DNA of 25,934 bases from an uncultured Clostridia bacterium (lineage in GTDB: Bacteria > Bacillota > Clostridia > UBA1381): assembly GCA_934486495.1 (NCBI GenBank), contig CAKSPW010000027.1, forward strand, positions 1 to 25,934, in the 5' to 3' direction. The translations under genes and the position numbers were made by a program. Below are positions 8,126 through 15,795 of this stretch, piece by piece. The notes under the pieces were generated by a model that had not been told where the DNA came from, made no database searches, and saw only the letters and a list, made by a program, of their open reading frames with translations. How positions within the stretch are numbered: position 1 is the first letter of the stretch; every line of letters starts with the position of its first letter.

Positions 8126-8159
8126 GCCGTTTAAAAAGTCAATTGACTTTTTAAACGGC
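8126..8159. terminator. Perfect 34-bp palindrome, terminator (copy 2 of the dispersed repeat)
   Basis: Positions 8126-8142 are the exact reverse complement of 8143-8159. The central 28 bp are identical to copy 1 and the outer pairs differ in a compensated way (GCCG/CGGC against GGCTG/CAGCC). CTCTTTTTT follows on the plus strand, making it a good terminator for the polysaccharide gene. On the minus strand no T-run follows. It sits 12 bp beyond the stop codon of the leftward alcohol dehydrogenase gene. Confidence 0.8.
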
Positions 8160-8171
8160 CTCTTTTTTAAA

Positions 8172-9335
8172 TCAGAAGCAAGCTTTGAGAACCGATAAAA
8201 TATCCTCTGCCTGCATTTGCTTATATCCGCCGCCGACAACGGTTGAATTTGCGATTTTCGGCAGCATTTCCTCGGTTGCACCCAGCTCCTTTATGCTTAG
8301 CGGCAATCCAAGCTCTTTAATAAATTCACAAAGTGCGTCTATACCGGCATTTGCGGCTGCGTCGGCTGATAAGCCGTCTGTGTTTATATCCCATACATTT
8401 TTTGCAAAACGGACGAATTTATCTGTACCGAATTTGTAAATATATCTGTAATAAGGAATTGATATTGCCGCAAGACCGGCGCCGTGAGCACAGTCCGTAT
8501 ATGCGCCGAGCTGATGCTCTATCATGTGAACCTCCCAGTCCTGCTCTTTTGAAAGACCCGTAATTGTATTAAGACCTATTGTGGCACACCACATGATATT
8601 GCTTCTTGCCTCATAATCCTCTTGATTTTTAAGCGCCGCTTTTGCGCTTTTTATAAGCGAGCGCATAACTCCTTCCAAAACATAGTCTGTTGTGTTGTCA
8701 TCATTGCCCGAAAAGTATTGCTCCATAAGGTGCGACATTGTATCGAAAATACCGCTTACCATTTGGTATTTCGGTACAGTATACGTATATTCGGGATTTA
8801 AAATAGAAAATTTCGGATAAACCTCACTCGGAAAAACTCTGCCGTTTTTAATCATTACCGCTTCGTTTGTGATAACCGAACCGCCGTTCATCTCCGAGCC
8901 GGTGCCTGCCATTGTGAGAATTGAGCCGACCGGAACAATTTTGCCTGTAACCGGCTCATAATCAACCCAGAACTTTTGCCATGCATCGCCGCCGCAATAC
9001 GCAGAAACGGAAATTCCCTTTGCGCAGTCTATAACCGAGCCGCCGCCGACAGCAAGAATTAAATCGATATTGTTTTCTCTTACGAGCCTTGCACCCTCCA
9101 AAAGCTGTGTATATGACGGGTTGGATTTTATTCCGGGAAGCTCTGTTACATTCTTTTCGCAGTCTTTCAGAATTTTTATAACCTTATCATACAGACCGCT
9201 TTTTTTGACCGAGCCTTTGCCGTACATCAAAAGAATATTTTTCCCATAAAGGGCAAGCTCCTCTGACAGTTTGTCAAGAGAGTTTTTTCCAAAGTGGATT
9301 TTAGTCGGATTGTAATAAGTAAAATCAAATTTCAT
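8172..9335 (-). CDS. Iron-containing alcohol dehydrogenase, butanol dehydrogenase-like (BdhA/YugJ/YqhD group)
   Basis: This 387-aa enzyme has the usual length for group III metal-dependent alcohol dehydrogenases. The N-terminal nucleotide domain carries GGGSVIDCAKGIS (97-109) and TMAGTGSE (141-148). The C-terminal helical domain supplies the metal ligands: Asp198 and His202 (FDTMSHLMEQ), His270 (EVHMIEH) and His284 (DCAHGAG), with the spacing seen in YqhD-type enzymes. The reaction is reversible reduction of an aldehyde to an alcohol with NAD(P)H in the cytoplasm. In a fermenting anaerobe this would dispose of reducing equivalents or detoxify aldehydes. The true substrate cannot be read. GGAGAG lies 8 nt before the ATG. 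It is a single-gene unit, convergent with the polysaccharide gene and divergent from the DNA glycosylase. Confidence 0.92.
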   Translation of the reverse strand: MKFDFTYYNPTKIHFGKNSLDKLSEELALYGKNILLMYGKGSVKKSGLYDKVIKILKDCEKNVTELPGIKSNPSYTQLLEGARLVRENNIDLILAVGGGSVIDCAKGISVSAYCGGDAWQKFWVDYEPVTGKIVPVGSILTMAGTGSEMNGGSVITNEAVMIKNGRVFPSEVYPKFSILNPEYTYTVPKYQMVSGIFDTMSHLMEQYFSGNDDNTTDYVLEGVMRSLIKSAKAALKNQEDYEARSNIMWCATIGLNTITGLSKEQDWEVHMIEHQLGAYTDCAHGAGLAAISIPYYRYIYKFGTDKFVRFAKNVWDINTDGLSADAAANAGIDALCEFIKELGLPLSIKELGATEEMLPKIANSTVVGGGYKQMQAEDILSVLKACF

Positions 9336-9360
9336 AATAAATCTCTCCGTTTCTTATAGC

Positions 9361-9389
9361 TTGACAATTTTATTTTGATGTGATATAAT
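9361..9389 (+). promoter_or_regulatory. Consensus promoter of the DNA glycosylase gene
   Basis: TTGACA (9361-9366), exactly 17 bp, and TATAAT (9384-9389), a perfect match to the housekeeping consensus, predicts a start near 9396. The -10 lies inside the inverted repeat GTGAT-ATA-ATCAC at 9380-9392, a candidate operator. Confidence 0.75.
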
Positions 9390-9409
9390 CACTTTGTCGG
9401 TTTAATTAT

Positions 9410-9437
9410 ATTATACATCCAAAAAATTATAAGTCAA
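9410..9437 (-). promoter_or_regulatory. Promoter of the alcohol dehydrogenase gene
   Basis: On the minus strand, TTGACT (9437-9432), 16 bp and TATAAT (9415-9410). The predicted start near 9403 lies just inside the region transcribed by the rightward promoter, so the two promoters face each other. Confidence 0.65.
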
Positions 9438-9516
9438 GTACTTAATTTTAAAAAAATTTTGAATTTTAAATGAAATTACGTTTAATATGATTTTTAAAGT
9501 GAGAAAAGAGGAAACG

Positions 9517-10191
9517 ATGAATATACAGGAGGAACTTTTCGGCTTACGTGATGAAAAATACAGAGATTTTCATTCAAGGCTCATGCCCACAATTGATAAA
9601 AACAAAATAATCGGAGTACGTACTCCGGATTTGAGAAAGCTTGCAAAGGAAATATCGGGAGGCGAGGATGCGGAAAGATTTCTTTTGTCGCTTCCGCACG
9701 ATTACTATGAGGAAAACAATCTGCACGCATTTTTAATTGAAGGGAAAAAGGATTTTTCTGCTGCGGTCGGGCTTACGGAAAAGTTTTTGCCGTATATAGA
9801 TAATTGGGCAACGTGCGATACATTTTCTCCAAAAGTGTTTTCAAAGAACCCCGATAAGATACTTCCTTATATTTATAAGTGGATACAGTCCGACAAAGTA
9901 TATACGGTGCGCTATGCAATAGGTCTTTTGATGAGTATTTTTCTCGATGATAATTTTAAGGAAGAATATTTGTCGCTTGTTTGCGGCGTAAAAAGCGGCG
10001 AATACTATGTAAATATGATGATTGCATGGTATTTTGCAACTGCACTCGCAAAACAGTATGAAAGTGCGGTAGGATATATCGAAAAAAGGCATCTTAGCAG
10101 ATGGGTGCATAACAAGGCAATTCAGAAATCAGTTGAGAGCAGAAGAATATCCGATGACAAAAAAGCGTACCTAAGAACGCTGAAATATTAA
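9517..10191 (+). CDS. AlkD-like DNA alkylation repair glycosylase
   Basis: This is a 224-aa all-helical, HEAT-repeat protein of the DNA alkylation repair family. The conserved NWATCDTF segment supplies Trp97 and Asp101, and MIAWYFATAL supplies Trp171. These correspond to the aromatic clamp and catalytic aspartate of Bacillus cereus AlkD (Trp109, Asp113, Trp187), which excises N3- and N7-alkylpurines without flipping the base. I chose the ATG at 9517 over the in-frame ATG at 9487 because GAGG lies 7 nt upstream of it and the start fits family length. The earlier ATG lacks a ribosome site and would add ten residues. It is monocistronic, between its own promoter and the purB promoter. Confidence 0.88.
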   Translation: MNIQEELFGLRDEKYRDFHSRLMPTIDKNKIIGVRTPDLRKLAKEISGGEDAERFLLSLPHDYYEENNLHAFLIEGKKDFSAAVGLTEKFLPYIDNWATCDTFSPKVFSKNPDKILPYIYKWIQSDKVYTVRYAIGLLMSIFLDDNFKEEYLSLVCGVKSGEYYVNMMIAWYFATALAKQYESAVGYIEKRHLSRWVHNKAIQKSVESRRISDDKKAYLRTLKY

Positions 10192-10251
10192 AATATGTAT
10201 AAAGTTTTTAATAATTCTCATAAAAATCATAAAACTTTGTCATATTTATGC

Positions 10252-10280
10252 TTGATTTTATTCACGATTTGTTATATAAT
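10252..10280 (+). promoter_or_regulatory. Promoter of purB-purA
   Basis: TTGATT (10252-10257), 17 bp, TATAAT (10275-10280); predicted start near 10287. Because the -10 lies inside the extended in-frame ORF that begins at 10248, the upstream start codons cannot be used. No purine riboswitch is seen in the leader of about 40 nt. Confidence 0.7.
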
Positions 10281-10325
10281 ATTATATGTATGATTAGTAC
10301 AAAAATCCCGGTTGGAGGTTGGCAG

Positions 10326-11756
10326 ATGAATAATACGTATGAAAGTCCGCTTTGCAGCAGATATGCGTCGGAGCAGATGCAGCAGATTTTTTCGGCGGAT
10401 AAGAAATTTTCGACATGGAGAAAGCTTTGGATTGCTCTTGCCGAAAGTGAGAAGGAGCTCGGTCTTGATATTACCGATGAGCAGATTGCTCAGATGAAGC
10501 AGCATATTTACGATATCAATTACGATGTCGCAAAGGCTCGCGAAAAGGAAGTAAGACACGATGTCATGAGTCATGTTTATGCGTTCGGAGTACAGTGCCC
10601 CGATGCAAAGCCGATTATTCACCTCGGCGCAACGAGCTGCTACGTCGGCGATAATACCGATGTTATCGTTATGAACGAGGCGCTAAAGCTGATTAAGAAA
10701 AAGCTTGTAAATGTTATAGCGGAGCTTGCAAAATTCGCAGACCGTTATAAGTCGCTGCCGACTCTTGCATATACGCATTTTCAGCCGGCACAGCCGACAA
10801 CAGTCGGAAAACGTGCAACGCTTTGGCTTATGGAGCTTGTTATGGATTATGAGGAGGTTTGTCACAGACTCGACAACATGATGCTCCTCGGCTGCAAGGG
10901 AACAACCGGCACACAGGCAAGCTTTTTGGAGCTTTTCGGCGGCGATCATGAGAAGTGCAGAGAACTCGACAGAAAAATTGCCGAGAAAATGGGATTTAAG
11001 AAGTGCTTCCCCGTAAGCGGTCAAACATATCCGAGAAAACTCGATACGCAGATACTTAACGTTTTGGCGGAGATTGCGCAAAGTGCGTACAAGTTCTCAA
11101 ACGATATTCGTCTTTTGCAGCACATGAAGCAGATAGAAGAGCCGTTTGAAAAGTCGCAGATAGGCTCGTCGGCAATGGCATACAAGAGAAATCCTATGCG
11201 TTCGGAGAGAATCGGTTCTCTTGCAAGATACGTAATTTCTGCAGCAATAAACCCGGCAATCACCGCATCCACACAGTGGTTTGAGCGTACGCTGGACGAC
11301 TCGGCAAATAAGAGAATTTGTGTTCCGGAGGCATTTTTGGCGCTTGACGGAATACTTGATTTGTACTTAAATGTCGTTGACGGACTTGTTGTTTACGAAA
11401 AGATTATAAATAAGCAGTTTATGGAGGAAATTCCGTTTATGGCAACGGAAAATATAATGATGGACGCTGTTAAAAAAGGCGGCGACAGACAGGAGCTTCA
11501 TGAGCTTATAAGAAGATATTCAATGCAGGCAGGCAGCCGGGTTAAGATAGAGGGTAAGGAAAATAATCTGGTTGAGCTTATTGCATCTGACAGTGCGTTC
11601 GGACTTTCAGAGGATGAGATAAGAGCACTTTTGAAGCCTGAAAACTTTGTCGGCAGAGCTCCCGAACAGACAGAGGACTTCCTTAAAAACTGCGTAGAGC
11701 CTATCCTTGAGGAAAACAAGGATTTGCTCGGAATAAAAGCTGAAATTAATGTTTAA
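10326..11756 (+). CDS. purB: Adenylosuccinate lyase, long (animal-like) form
   Basis: This 476-aa fumarase/aspartase-superfamily enzyme splits adenylosuccinate to AMP and, in IMP synthesis, SAICAR to AICAR, releasing fumarate. Visible landmarks are RHDVMSH (77-83), GATSCYVGDNTD (101-112), the catalytic-base region THFQPAQ (150-156), KGTTGTQASF (191-200) and the flexible signature loop GSSAMAYKRNP (280-290). The usual proline of SSAMPYKRNP is alanine here. The N-terminus (ESPLCSRYASEQM) and the segment QWFERTLDDSANKRIC read like the vertebrate ADSL rather than the shorter, roughly 430-aa Bacillus PurB. The ATG at 10326 has GGAGG 10 nt upstream. It heads an operon with purA 29 nt downstream. 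Confidence 0.95.
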   Translation: MNNTYESPLCSRYASEQMQQIFSADKKFSTWRKLWIALAESEKELGLDITDEQIAQMKQHIYDINYDVAKAREKEVRHDVMSHVYAFGVQCPDAKPIIHLGATSCYVGDNTDVIVMNEALKLIKKKLVNVIAELAKFADRYKSLPTLAYTHFQPAQPTTVGKRATLWLMELVMDYEEVCHRLDNMMLLGCKGTTGTQASFLELFGGDHEKCRELDRKIAEKMGFKKCFPVSGQTYPRKLDTQILNVLAEIAQSAYKFSNDIRLLQHMKQIEEPFEKSQIGSSAMAYKRNPMRSERIGSLARYVISAAINPAITASTQWFERTLDDSANKRICVPEAFLALDGILDLYLNVVDGLVVYEKIINKQFMEEIPFMATENIMMDAVKKGGDRQELHELIRRYSMQAGSRVKIEGKENNLVELIASDSAFGLSEDEIRALLKPENFVGRAPEQTEDFLKNCVEPILEENKDLLGIKAEINV

Positions 11757-11785
11757 AAATTATACAGAACAGGTTGTGATTTATT

Positions 11786-13060
11786 ATGGTAAAGGCAATT
11801 GTAGGTGCTAACTGGGGCGACGAGGGCAAGGGTAAAATTACGGATATGCTCGCTGAAAAATCTGATATTGTAATTAGATTTCAGGGCGGTGCAAACGCAG
11901 GACATACTATTATAAACGATTACGGCAAATTTGCACTTCATCTTCTTCCGTCAGGCTCGTTTAATCAAAATGTTGTAAATATGATAGGCAACGGCGTTGC
12001 ACTCGATATTCCTCGCTTGATTGATGAAATTAACGATATTGTTGAAAAGGGTGTTCCGCAGCCGAAAATAGCAATTTCGGAGCGTGCACAGGTGCTTATG
12101 CCGTATCATAAGCTTTTTGACCAATACGAAGAAGAAAGACTTTCCGACAGACAGTTCGGCTCGACTAAGTCGGGTATTGCTCCGTTTTTCTCGGACAAGT
12201 ATGCTAAAATAGGATTTCAGGTTTGGGAGCTTTTTGATGAGGAGTATCTCAAAAATAAGCTTAGCGGCATTATAGAGGTTAAGAATCTTATTTTGGAACA
12301 CGTTTATCATAAGCCTCTTCTTGATGAGAATGAGCTTTTTGAAACGCTTAAGGGCTATGGTGAAATGATTAAGCCGTATGTTATAGATTCGGTTAAATTT
12401 ATGCACGAGGCTGTAAAAGCAGGCAAAAACATATTGCTTGAGGGACAACTCGGTTCATTAAAAGACCCCGATTTCGGTATCTATCCGTTTACAACGTCTT
12501 CACCGACCGTTGCAGGTTACGGCGCTGTCGGAGCTTGTATTCCGCCGTATGAGATAAAGGAAATTATAACGGTTGTTAAGGCATATTCGTCGGCTGTCGG
12601 TGCAGGTGCGTTTGTAAGTGAAATTTTCGGCGAGGAGGCAGATGAACTCAGAAAGCGCGGCGGTGACGGCGGTGAGTTCGGCGCAACAACGGGCAGACCG
12701 AGAAGAATGGGTTGGTTTGACTGTGTTGCCACACGCTACGGATGTATGGTTCAGGGCGCAACGGAGGTTGCGTTTACGGTTCTTGACGTTCTCGGATATC
12801 TTGATGAAATTCCCGTTTGTGTCGGCTATGAGATTGACGGTAAGGTTACTCGTGATTTCCCGACAACAAATCTTCTTAACAAGGCTAAACCTGTTTTGAA
12901 GGTACTTCCCGGCTGGAAGAGCGATATAAGAGGAATTACAAAGTATGAGGAACTTCCGGAGAATTGCCGTAAATATATCGAATTTGTTGAGAGTGAAATC
13001 GGTGTACCTATTAAAATTGTATCTAACGGACCCGGACGTCATGAGATAATATTCAGATAA
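11786..13060 (+). CDS. purA: Adenylosuccinate synthetase
   Basis: This 424-aa enzyme catalyses GTP-dependent joining of aspartate to IMP, the first committed step to AMP. The N-terminal loop GANWGDEGKGK (7-17) holds the catalytic Asp12, and GGANAGHTI holds His40. TTGRPRRMGWFD and RGITKYEELPENC are the conserved GTP/aspartate-side segments. Length is normal. The ribosome site is weak (an AGG about 12 nt before the ATG), so translation may partly depend on coupling to purB, which ends 29 nt upstream. A strong terminator follows at 13072. Together the two genes convert IMP to AMP. Confidence 0.96.
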   Translation: MVKAIVGANWGDEGKGKITDMLAEKSDIVIRFQGGANAGHTIINDYGKFALHLLPSGSFNQNVVNMIGNGVALDIPRLIDEINDIVEKGVPQPKIAISERAQVLMPYHKLFDQYEEERLSDRQFGSTKSGIAPFFSDKYAKIGFQVWELFDEEYLKNKLSGIIEVKNLILEHVYHKPLLDENELFETLKGYGEMIKPYVIDSVKFMHEAVKAGKNILLEGQLGSLKDPDFGIYPFTTSSPTVAGYGAVGACIPPYEIKEIITVVKAYSSAVGAGAFVSEIFGEEADELRKRGGDGGEFGATTGRPRRMGWFDCVATRYGCMVQGATEVAFTVLDVLGYLDEIPVCVGYEIDGKVTRDFPTTNLLNKAKPVLKVLPGWKSDIRGITKYEELPENCRKYIEFVESEIGVPIKIVSNGPGRHEIIFR

Positions 13061-13071
13061 TCTGCTTTGTG

Positions 13072-13108
13072 GGCGCTGCTTTTGTGAAAAATAATGCAGC
13101 GCCTTTTT
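13072..13108 (+). terminator. Rho-independent terminator of purB-purA
   Basis: GGCGCTGC (13072-13079) pairs perfectly with GCAGCGCC (13096-13103), followed by TTTTT. The stem is GC-rich and starts 12 nt after the purA stop. Confidence 0.9.
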
Positions 13109-13159
13109 AAATGAAAAATGTTAATATTTCAAAGTTGTATTTTTTATAACATATCATTT

Positions 13160-13187
13160 TTGCTCGGTTGGAGAATCGGTTTATAAT
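13160..13187 (+). promoter_or_regulatory. Probable promoter of the secreted MORN/CuAO-N-like protein
   Basis: A perfect TATAAT (13182-13187) has only a partial -35, TTGCTC, 16 bp upstream. It lies 45 bp before the start codon and after the purA terminator. Confidence 0.45.
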
Positions 13188-13231
13188 GATGTAACACTGT
13201 AATTGCGATGGGTTAACAAGGAGGTTTGAAT

Positions 13232-14485
13232 ATGAAAAACTTTTTTGTCATGTGCTTTGGCATGATACTTCTTTTAAACAATATTGTATATGCAAACAAT
13301 GCGGAAATAACACATACTCAAAATACCGATATAAAATGCAGAATAGACGGTTTGAATATCGACAGCTACTTGATTGACGGTTTTATATATTTACCCTTGG
13401 ATAAGCTTGAATACTACGGATTTGAGGTCGTCAAAAACAGCGGAGGATTACAGCTTGAAAGAAAAGAGATATTTTACTTTGACGGTGATTATTCGGATAA
13501 TAAAAACGAAATTTTGCCTGTTTATAAAAACGATACTTCGGTTTTTATAAACAATAAAGAAGCAAATACGTATCTGGTAGATGATAAAATCGTTATTCAG
13601 GCGGACGAACTGTCTGCATTCGGAAAGGTTGAGTGGGTAGAGAAAACAAATGAGGTGAGCATATCGATTGTTGTTCAAGAGCTAATCTCGGCTTTTGAAA
13701 AGGCGGAAAACAAGATTGAATACTCCGACAAAAACTCGTTTATCACAGGACAGGTAAAAGATTGTGTTTTAAACGGCATGGTTACAACCTCATATTTTCA
13801 GGGGATTACTTATATAGGTCATATGGTTGACGGCGAATATGAGGGTGTTGTGTTCGGTTATCGTGAACACAAACCGTATTTGGCAGCATTGAGCGAAATT
13901 AAGACAGTTAAAAAAGGTAAGAAAAACGGATATTGTCGTTATAACGTCGGCTATAACAATAAGCCGCAAATGCCGGGAGAAATTAAGAGCTCATCGGGAA
14001 TGTATGAAGATGATAAGCTTAAAAACGGTGAATATACCATAGTAAGCGATTATATGGGTAATACCGAAACGTATATAGCAGAGAACTTTGCGAAACATAT
14101 TTTATCATCAACGCATGACGGCTTGGAATTTGAAACGTCGGATGCGCGGATTTTTTACAACGGCGAAAAGATAGATTTTGATGTGCCGCCGATAGTCGAA
14201 AATGACAGAACGTTAATTCCGTTAAGAGGTTTGTTTGAAAAAATGGGGGCGGAAGTGTCATGGGATGGAAATACCTCTACTGCCGCTGTTGTGAAAAATG
14301 ATACAAGGCTGTCATTTCAGAAAAATTACTACCGTGTATACGTTAACGGAGTAGCAAAGTACATGGATGTGCCTACCAGATTGACCGGCGGCAGAACCAT
14401 GATTCCTCTTAGATTTTTGTCAGATGAATTGGGATATGAAGTTAATTGGAATGAAAATACAAGAACAATTGACATAAACGGGTAA
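13232..14485 (+). CDS. Secreted protein with copper-amine-oxidase-N-like domains and MORN-like repeats
   Basis: This 417-aa protein has a signal peptide (hydrophobic run FFVMCFGMILLLNNIVYA). A first beta/alpha module near residues 35-150 (IDGLNIDSYLIDGFIYLPLDKL) resembles the amine-oxidase N-terminal fold. The middle has MORN-like units (MVDGEYEGVVFGY, KKGKKNGYCRY, YEDDKLKNGEYTI). The C-terminus has two clear copper-amine-oxidase-N-like halves with ENDRTLIPLRGLFEKMGAEV and GGRTMIPLRFLSDELGYEV. In Clostridia such domains occur on non-catalytic surface proteins; no oxidase domain is present. AAGGAGG lies 7 nt before the ATG at 13232. An in-frame TTG at 13226 is too close to that ribosome site. 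The gene stands alone, between terminators. A wall-binding or scaffold role is inference. Confidence 0.85.
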   Translation: MKNFFVMCFGMILLLNNIVYANNAEITHTQNTDIKCRIDGLNIDSYLIDGFIYLPLDKLEYYGFEVVKNSGGLQLERKEIFYFDGDYSDNKNEILPVYKNDTSVFINNKEANTYLVDDKIVIQADELSAFGKVEWVEKTNEVSISIVVQELISAFEKAENKIEYSDKNSFITGQVKDCVLNGMVTTSYFQGITYIGHMVDGEYEGVVFGYREHKPYLAALSEIKTVKKGKKNGYCRYNVGYNNKPQMPGEIKSSSGMYEDDKLKNGEYTIVSDYMGNTETYIAENFAKHILSSTHDGLEFETSDARIFYNGEKIDFDVPPIVENDRTLIPLRGLFEKMGAEVSWDGNTSTAAVVKNDTRLSFQKNYYRVYVNGVAKYMDVPTRLTGGRTMIPLRFLSDELGYEVNWNENTRTIDING

Positions 14486-14526
14486 GAATTGAGATATATA
14501 CACTGAAAAAACGAAAATTTACTCAC

Positions 14527-14567
14527 AGAAAAAAAGGACAAGCATTTTAATTATGTTTGTCTTTTTT
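14527..14567. terminator. Terminator after the MORN/CuAO-N-like gene
   Basis: GACAAGCA (14537-14544) pairs with TGTTTGTC (14554-14561) with one G-T wobble. An A-run precedes and seven T follow, so it could work in both directions. Confidence 0.75.
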
Positions 14568-14646
14568 TGATTTAAATTCGACTTAAAGCTCAGATACATT
14601 AAAATTGTGCATAACAACTAAATTATACGGACAGATTAAACTTGTA

Positions 14647-14675
14647 TTGACAAAAGGGGATATTTACTGTATAAT
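14647..14675 (+). promoter_or_regulatory. Consensus promoter of the CXXC/ferredoxin/TlpA operon
   Basis: TTGACA (14647-14652), 17 bp, TATAAT (14670-14675): a perfect housekeeping consensus. The predicted start near 14682 leaves a leader of about 50 nt. Confidence 0.8.
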
Positions 14676-14732
14676 TATTAATAATAATTTAAAACAGCGG
14701 TGATGTAAATACGGACGTAAAAACAGGAAAGG

Positions 14733-14888
14733 ATGATGATATTGAGGTGTGTGAAAAAAATTGCGGTTCAAACGGCGCTTTTGATTGCGGGAGTTGCTAT
14801 GCTGTGCTTCGGCGCTTGGCGAGGAGAGGCAGAAATAGTTTTCGGCAAGGCGATTAAACTATGTTTGGAGTGTGTTGGAATTGGGTAA
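14733..14888 (+). CDS. CD1871A-family CXXC-motif small membrane peptide
   Basis: This ORF of at most 51 codons encodes one hydrophobic helix (IAVQTALLIAGVAMLCFGAW), then RGEAEIVFGKAIKL and a C-terminal CLECVGIG. The CxxC near the end and the GIG tail match the small CXXC family named after C. difficile CD1871A, whose genes sit directly before a 4Fe-4S membrane protein and a TlpA-like thioredoxin, exactly as here. ATG at 14733 or 14736 and TTG at 14742 are all possible; AGGAAAGG at 14725-14732 best fits 14736 or 14742. The 3' end overlaps the next gene by 17 bp, suggesting coupling. The biochemical role is unknown; a redox-active or metal-relay cysteine pair at the membrane is inferred. Confidence 0.82.
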   Translation: MMILRCVKKIAVQTALLIAGVAMLCFGAWRGEAEIVFGKAIKLCLECVGIG

Positions 14889-15795
14889 AAAGAATTCGGG
14901 TGCATCACAAATTTTATCACGTTTTCGGGGATTTGCGCAGGCGGTTGCCACGGTGCTTACAAATCCGCATCTGCCTAACTTTTTAAAAGGACGGCTTTAC
15001 GGCGGGGCGGGTAAAAATGTTTGCGTGCCGGGACTTAATTGCTATTCTTGCCCGGCAGCAACGGGCGCTTGCCCTATCGGTGCCGCTCAGGCGGTGTCAG
15101 GCTCGTCAAAGTTCGGATTTTCTTATTATGTTACGGGAACACTGATTTTGATAGGAGTTTTGCTCGGTCGGTTTGTTTGCGGATTCTTGTGCCCGTTCGG
15201 TTGGTTTCAGGAGCTTCTTCATAAAATCCCGACAAAAAAGCTATCTACCGGCAGATTAAAACCTTTGACATGGCTTAAATATGTCATTCTTTTAGTAATG
15301 GTTTTTCTGCTTCCGGCACTTGCGGTGAGCGATGTGGGAATGGGCGATCCGTTTTTTTGCAAATACCTCTGTCCGCAGGGTGTGCTTGAGGGTGCTGTTC
15401 CGCTGTCAATTGCCAATTCCGGTATTCGTGCCGCGCTCGGCTCTCTGTTTACATGGAAGCTAAGCATTTTACTTGCGGTTATTGCACTGAGTATTGTTTT
15501 TTATCGGCCGTTTTGCAAGTGGCTGTGTCCGCTCGGAGCATTTTATGCGCTGCTTAACAGGGTATCTCTTTTTCAAATGAAGGTTGATAAGGATAAATGC
15601 GTATCCTGCGGTAAATGTGCTGAGGCTTGCAAAATGGATGTGGATGTGACGAAATTGCCAAACCATGCGGAGTGTATCCGCTGCGGAATGTGTGTCCGTG
15701 CCTGTCCGACCGATGCTGTACGCTTTAGATACGGCTTTGGAAACGGTAAAGTAAATTCGGAAAAAATAAAACGAAAAAAGGAGAAACAAGTATGA
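14872..15795 (+). CDS. NapH/YccM-like membrane polyferredoxin (4Fe-4S binding protein)
   Basis: This protein of up to 307 aa has about four membrane helices (86-105, 133-152, 196-211 and weaker ones). An N-terminal cysteine cluster at Cys51, 57, 60 and 67 is followed by three CxxxCP motifs at the membrane: CGFLCP (103-108), CKYLCP (163-168) and CKWLCP (215-220). Two classical 4Fe-4S motifs close it: CVSCGKCAEAC (243-253) and CIRCGMCVRAC (268-278). The layout resembles NapH, NosR and YccM, which pass electrons across or along the membrane. It lies between a CXXC peptide and a surface thioredoxin, so export of reducing power to extracytoplasmic thiols is a reasonable inference. The GTG start has GGAG only 1 nt away; the in-frame TTG at 14881 (10 nt spacing) may be the true start. 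Confidence 0.88.
   Translation: MLELGKKNSGASQILSRFRGFAQAVATVLTNPHLPNFLKGRLYGGAGKNVCVPGLNCYSCPAATGACPIGAAQAVSGSSKFGFSYYVTGTLILIGVLLGRFVCGFLCPFGWFQELLHKIPTKKLSTGRLKPLTWLKYVILLVMVFLLPALAVSDVGMGDPFFCKYLCPQGVLEGAVPLSIANSGIRAALGSLFTWKLSILLAVIALSIVFYRPFCKWLCPLGAFYALLNRVSLFQMKVDKDKCVSCGKCAEACKMDVDVTKLPNHAECIRCGMCVRACPTDAVRFRYGFGNGKVNSEKIKRKKEKQV

Noticed and set aside
9487..9516. Ten-residue extension of the AlkD-like protein
   Set aside because: No ribosome site before 9487; GAGG is correctly spaced for the ATG at 9517.
10248..10325. 26-residue N-terminal extension of PurB
   Set aside because: The -10 of the promoter lies inside it, it has no ribosome site, and family proteins begin at the MNNTYESP position, where GGAGG precedes.
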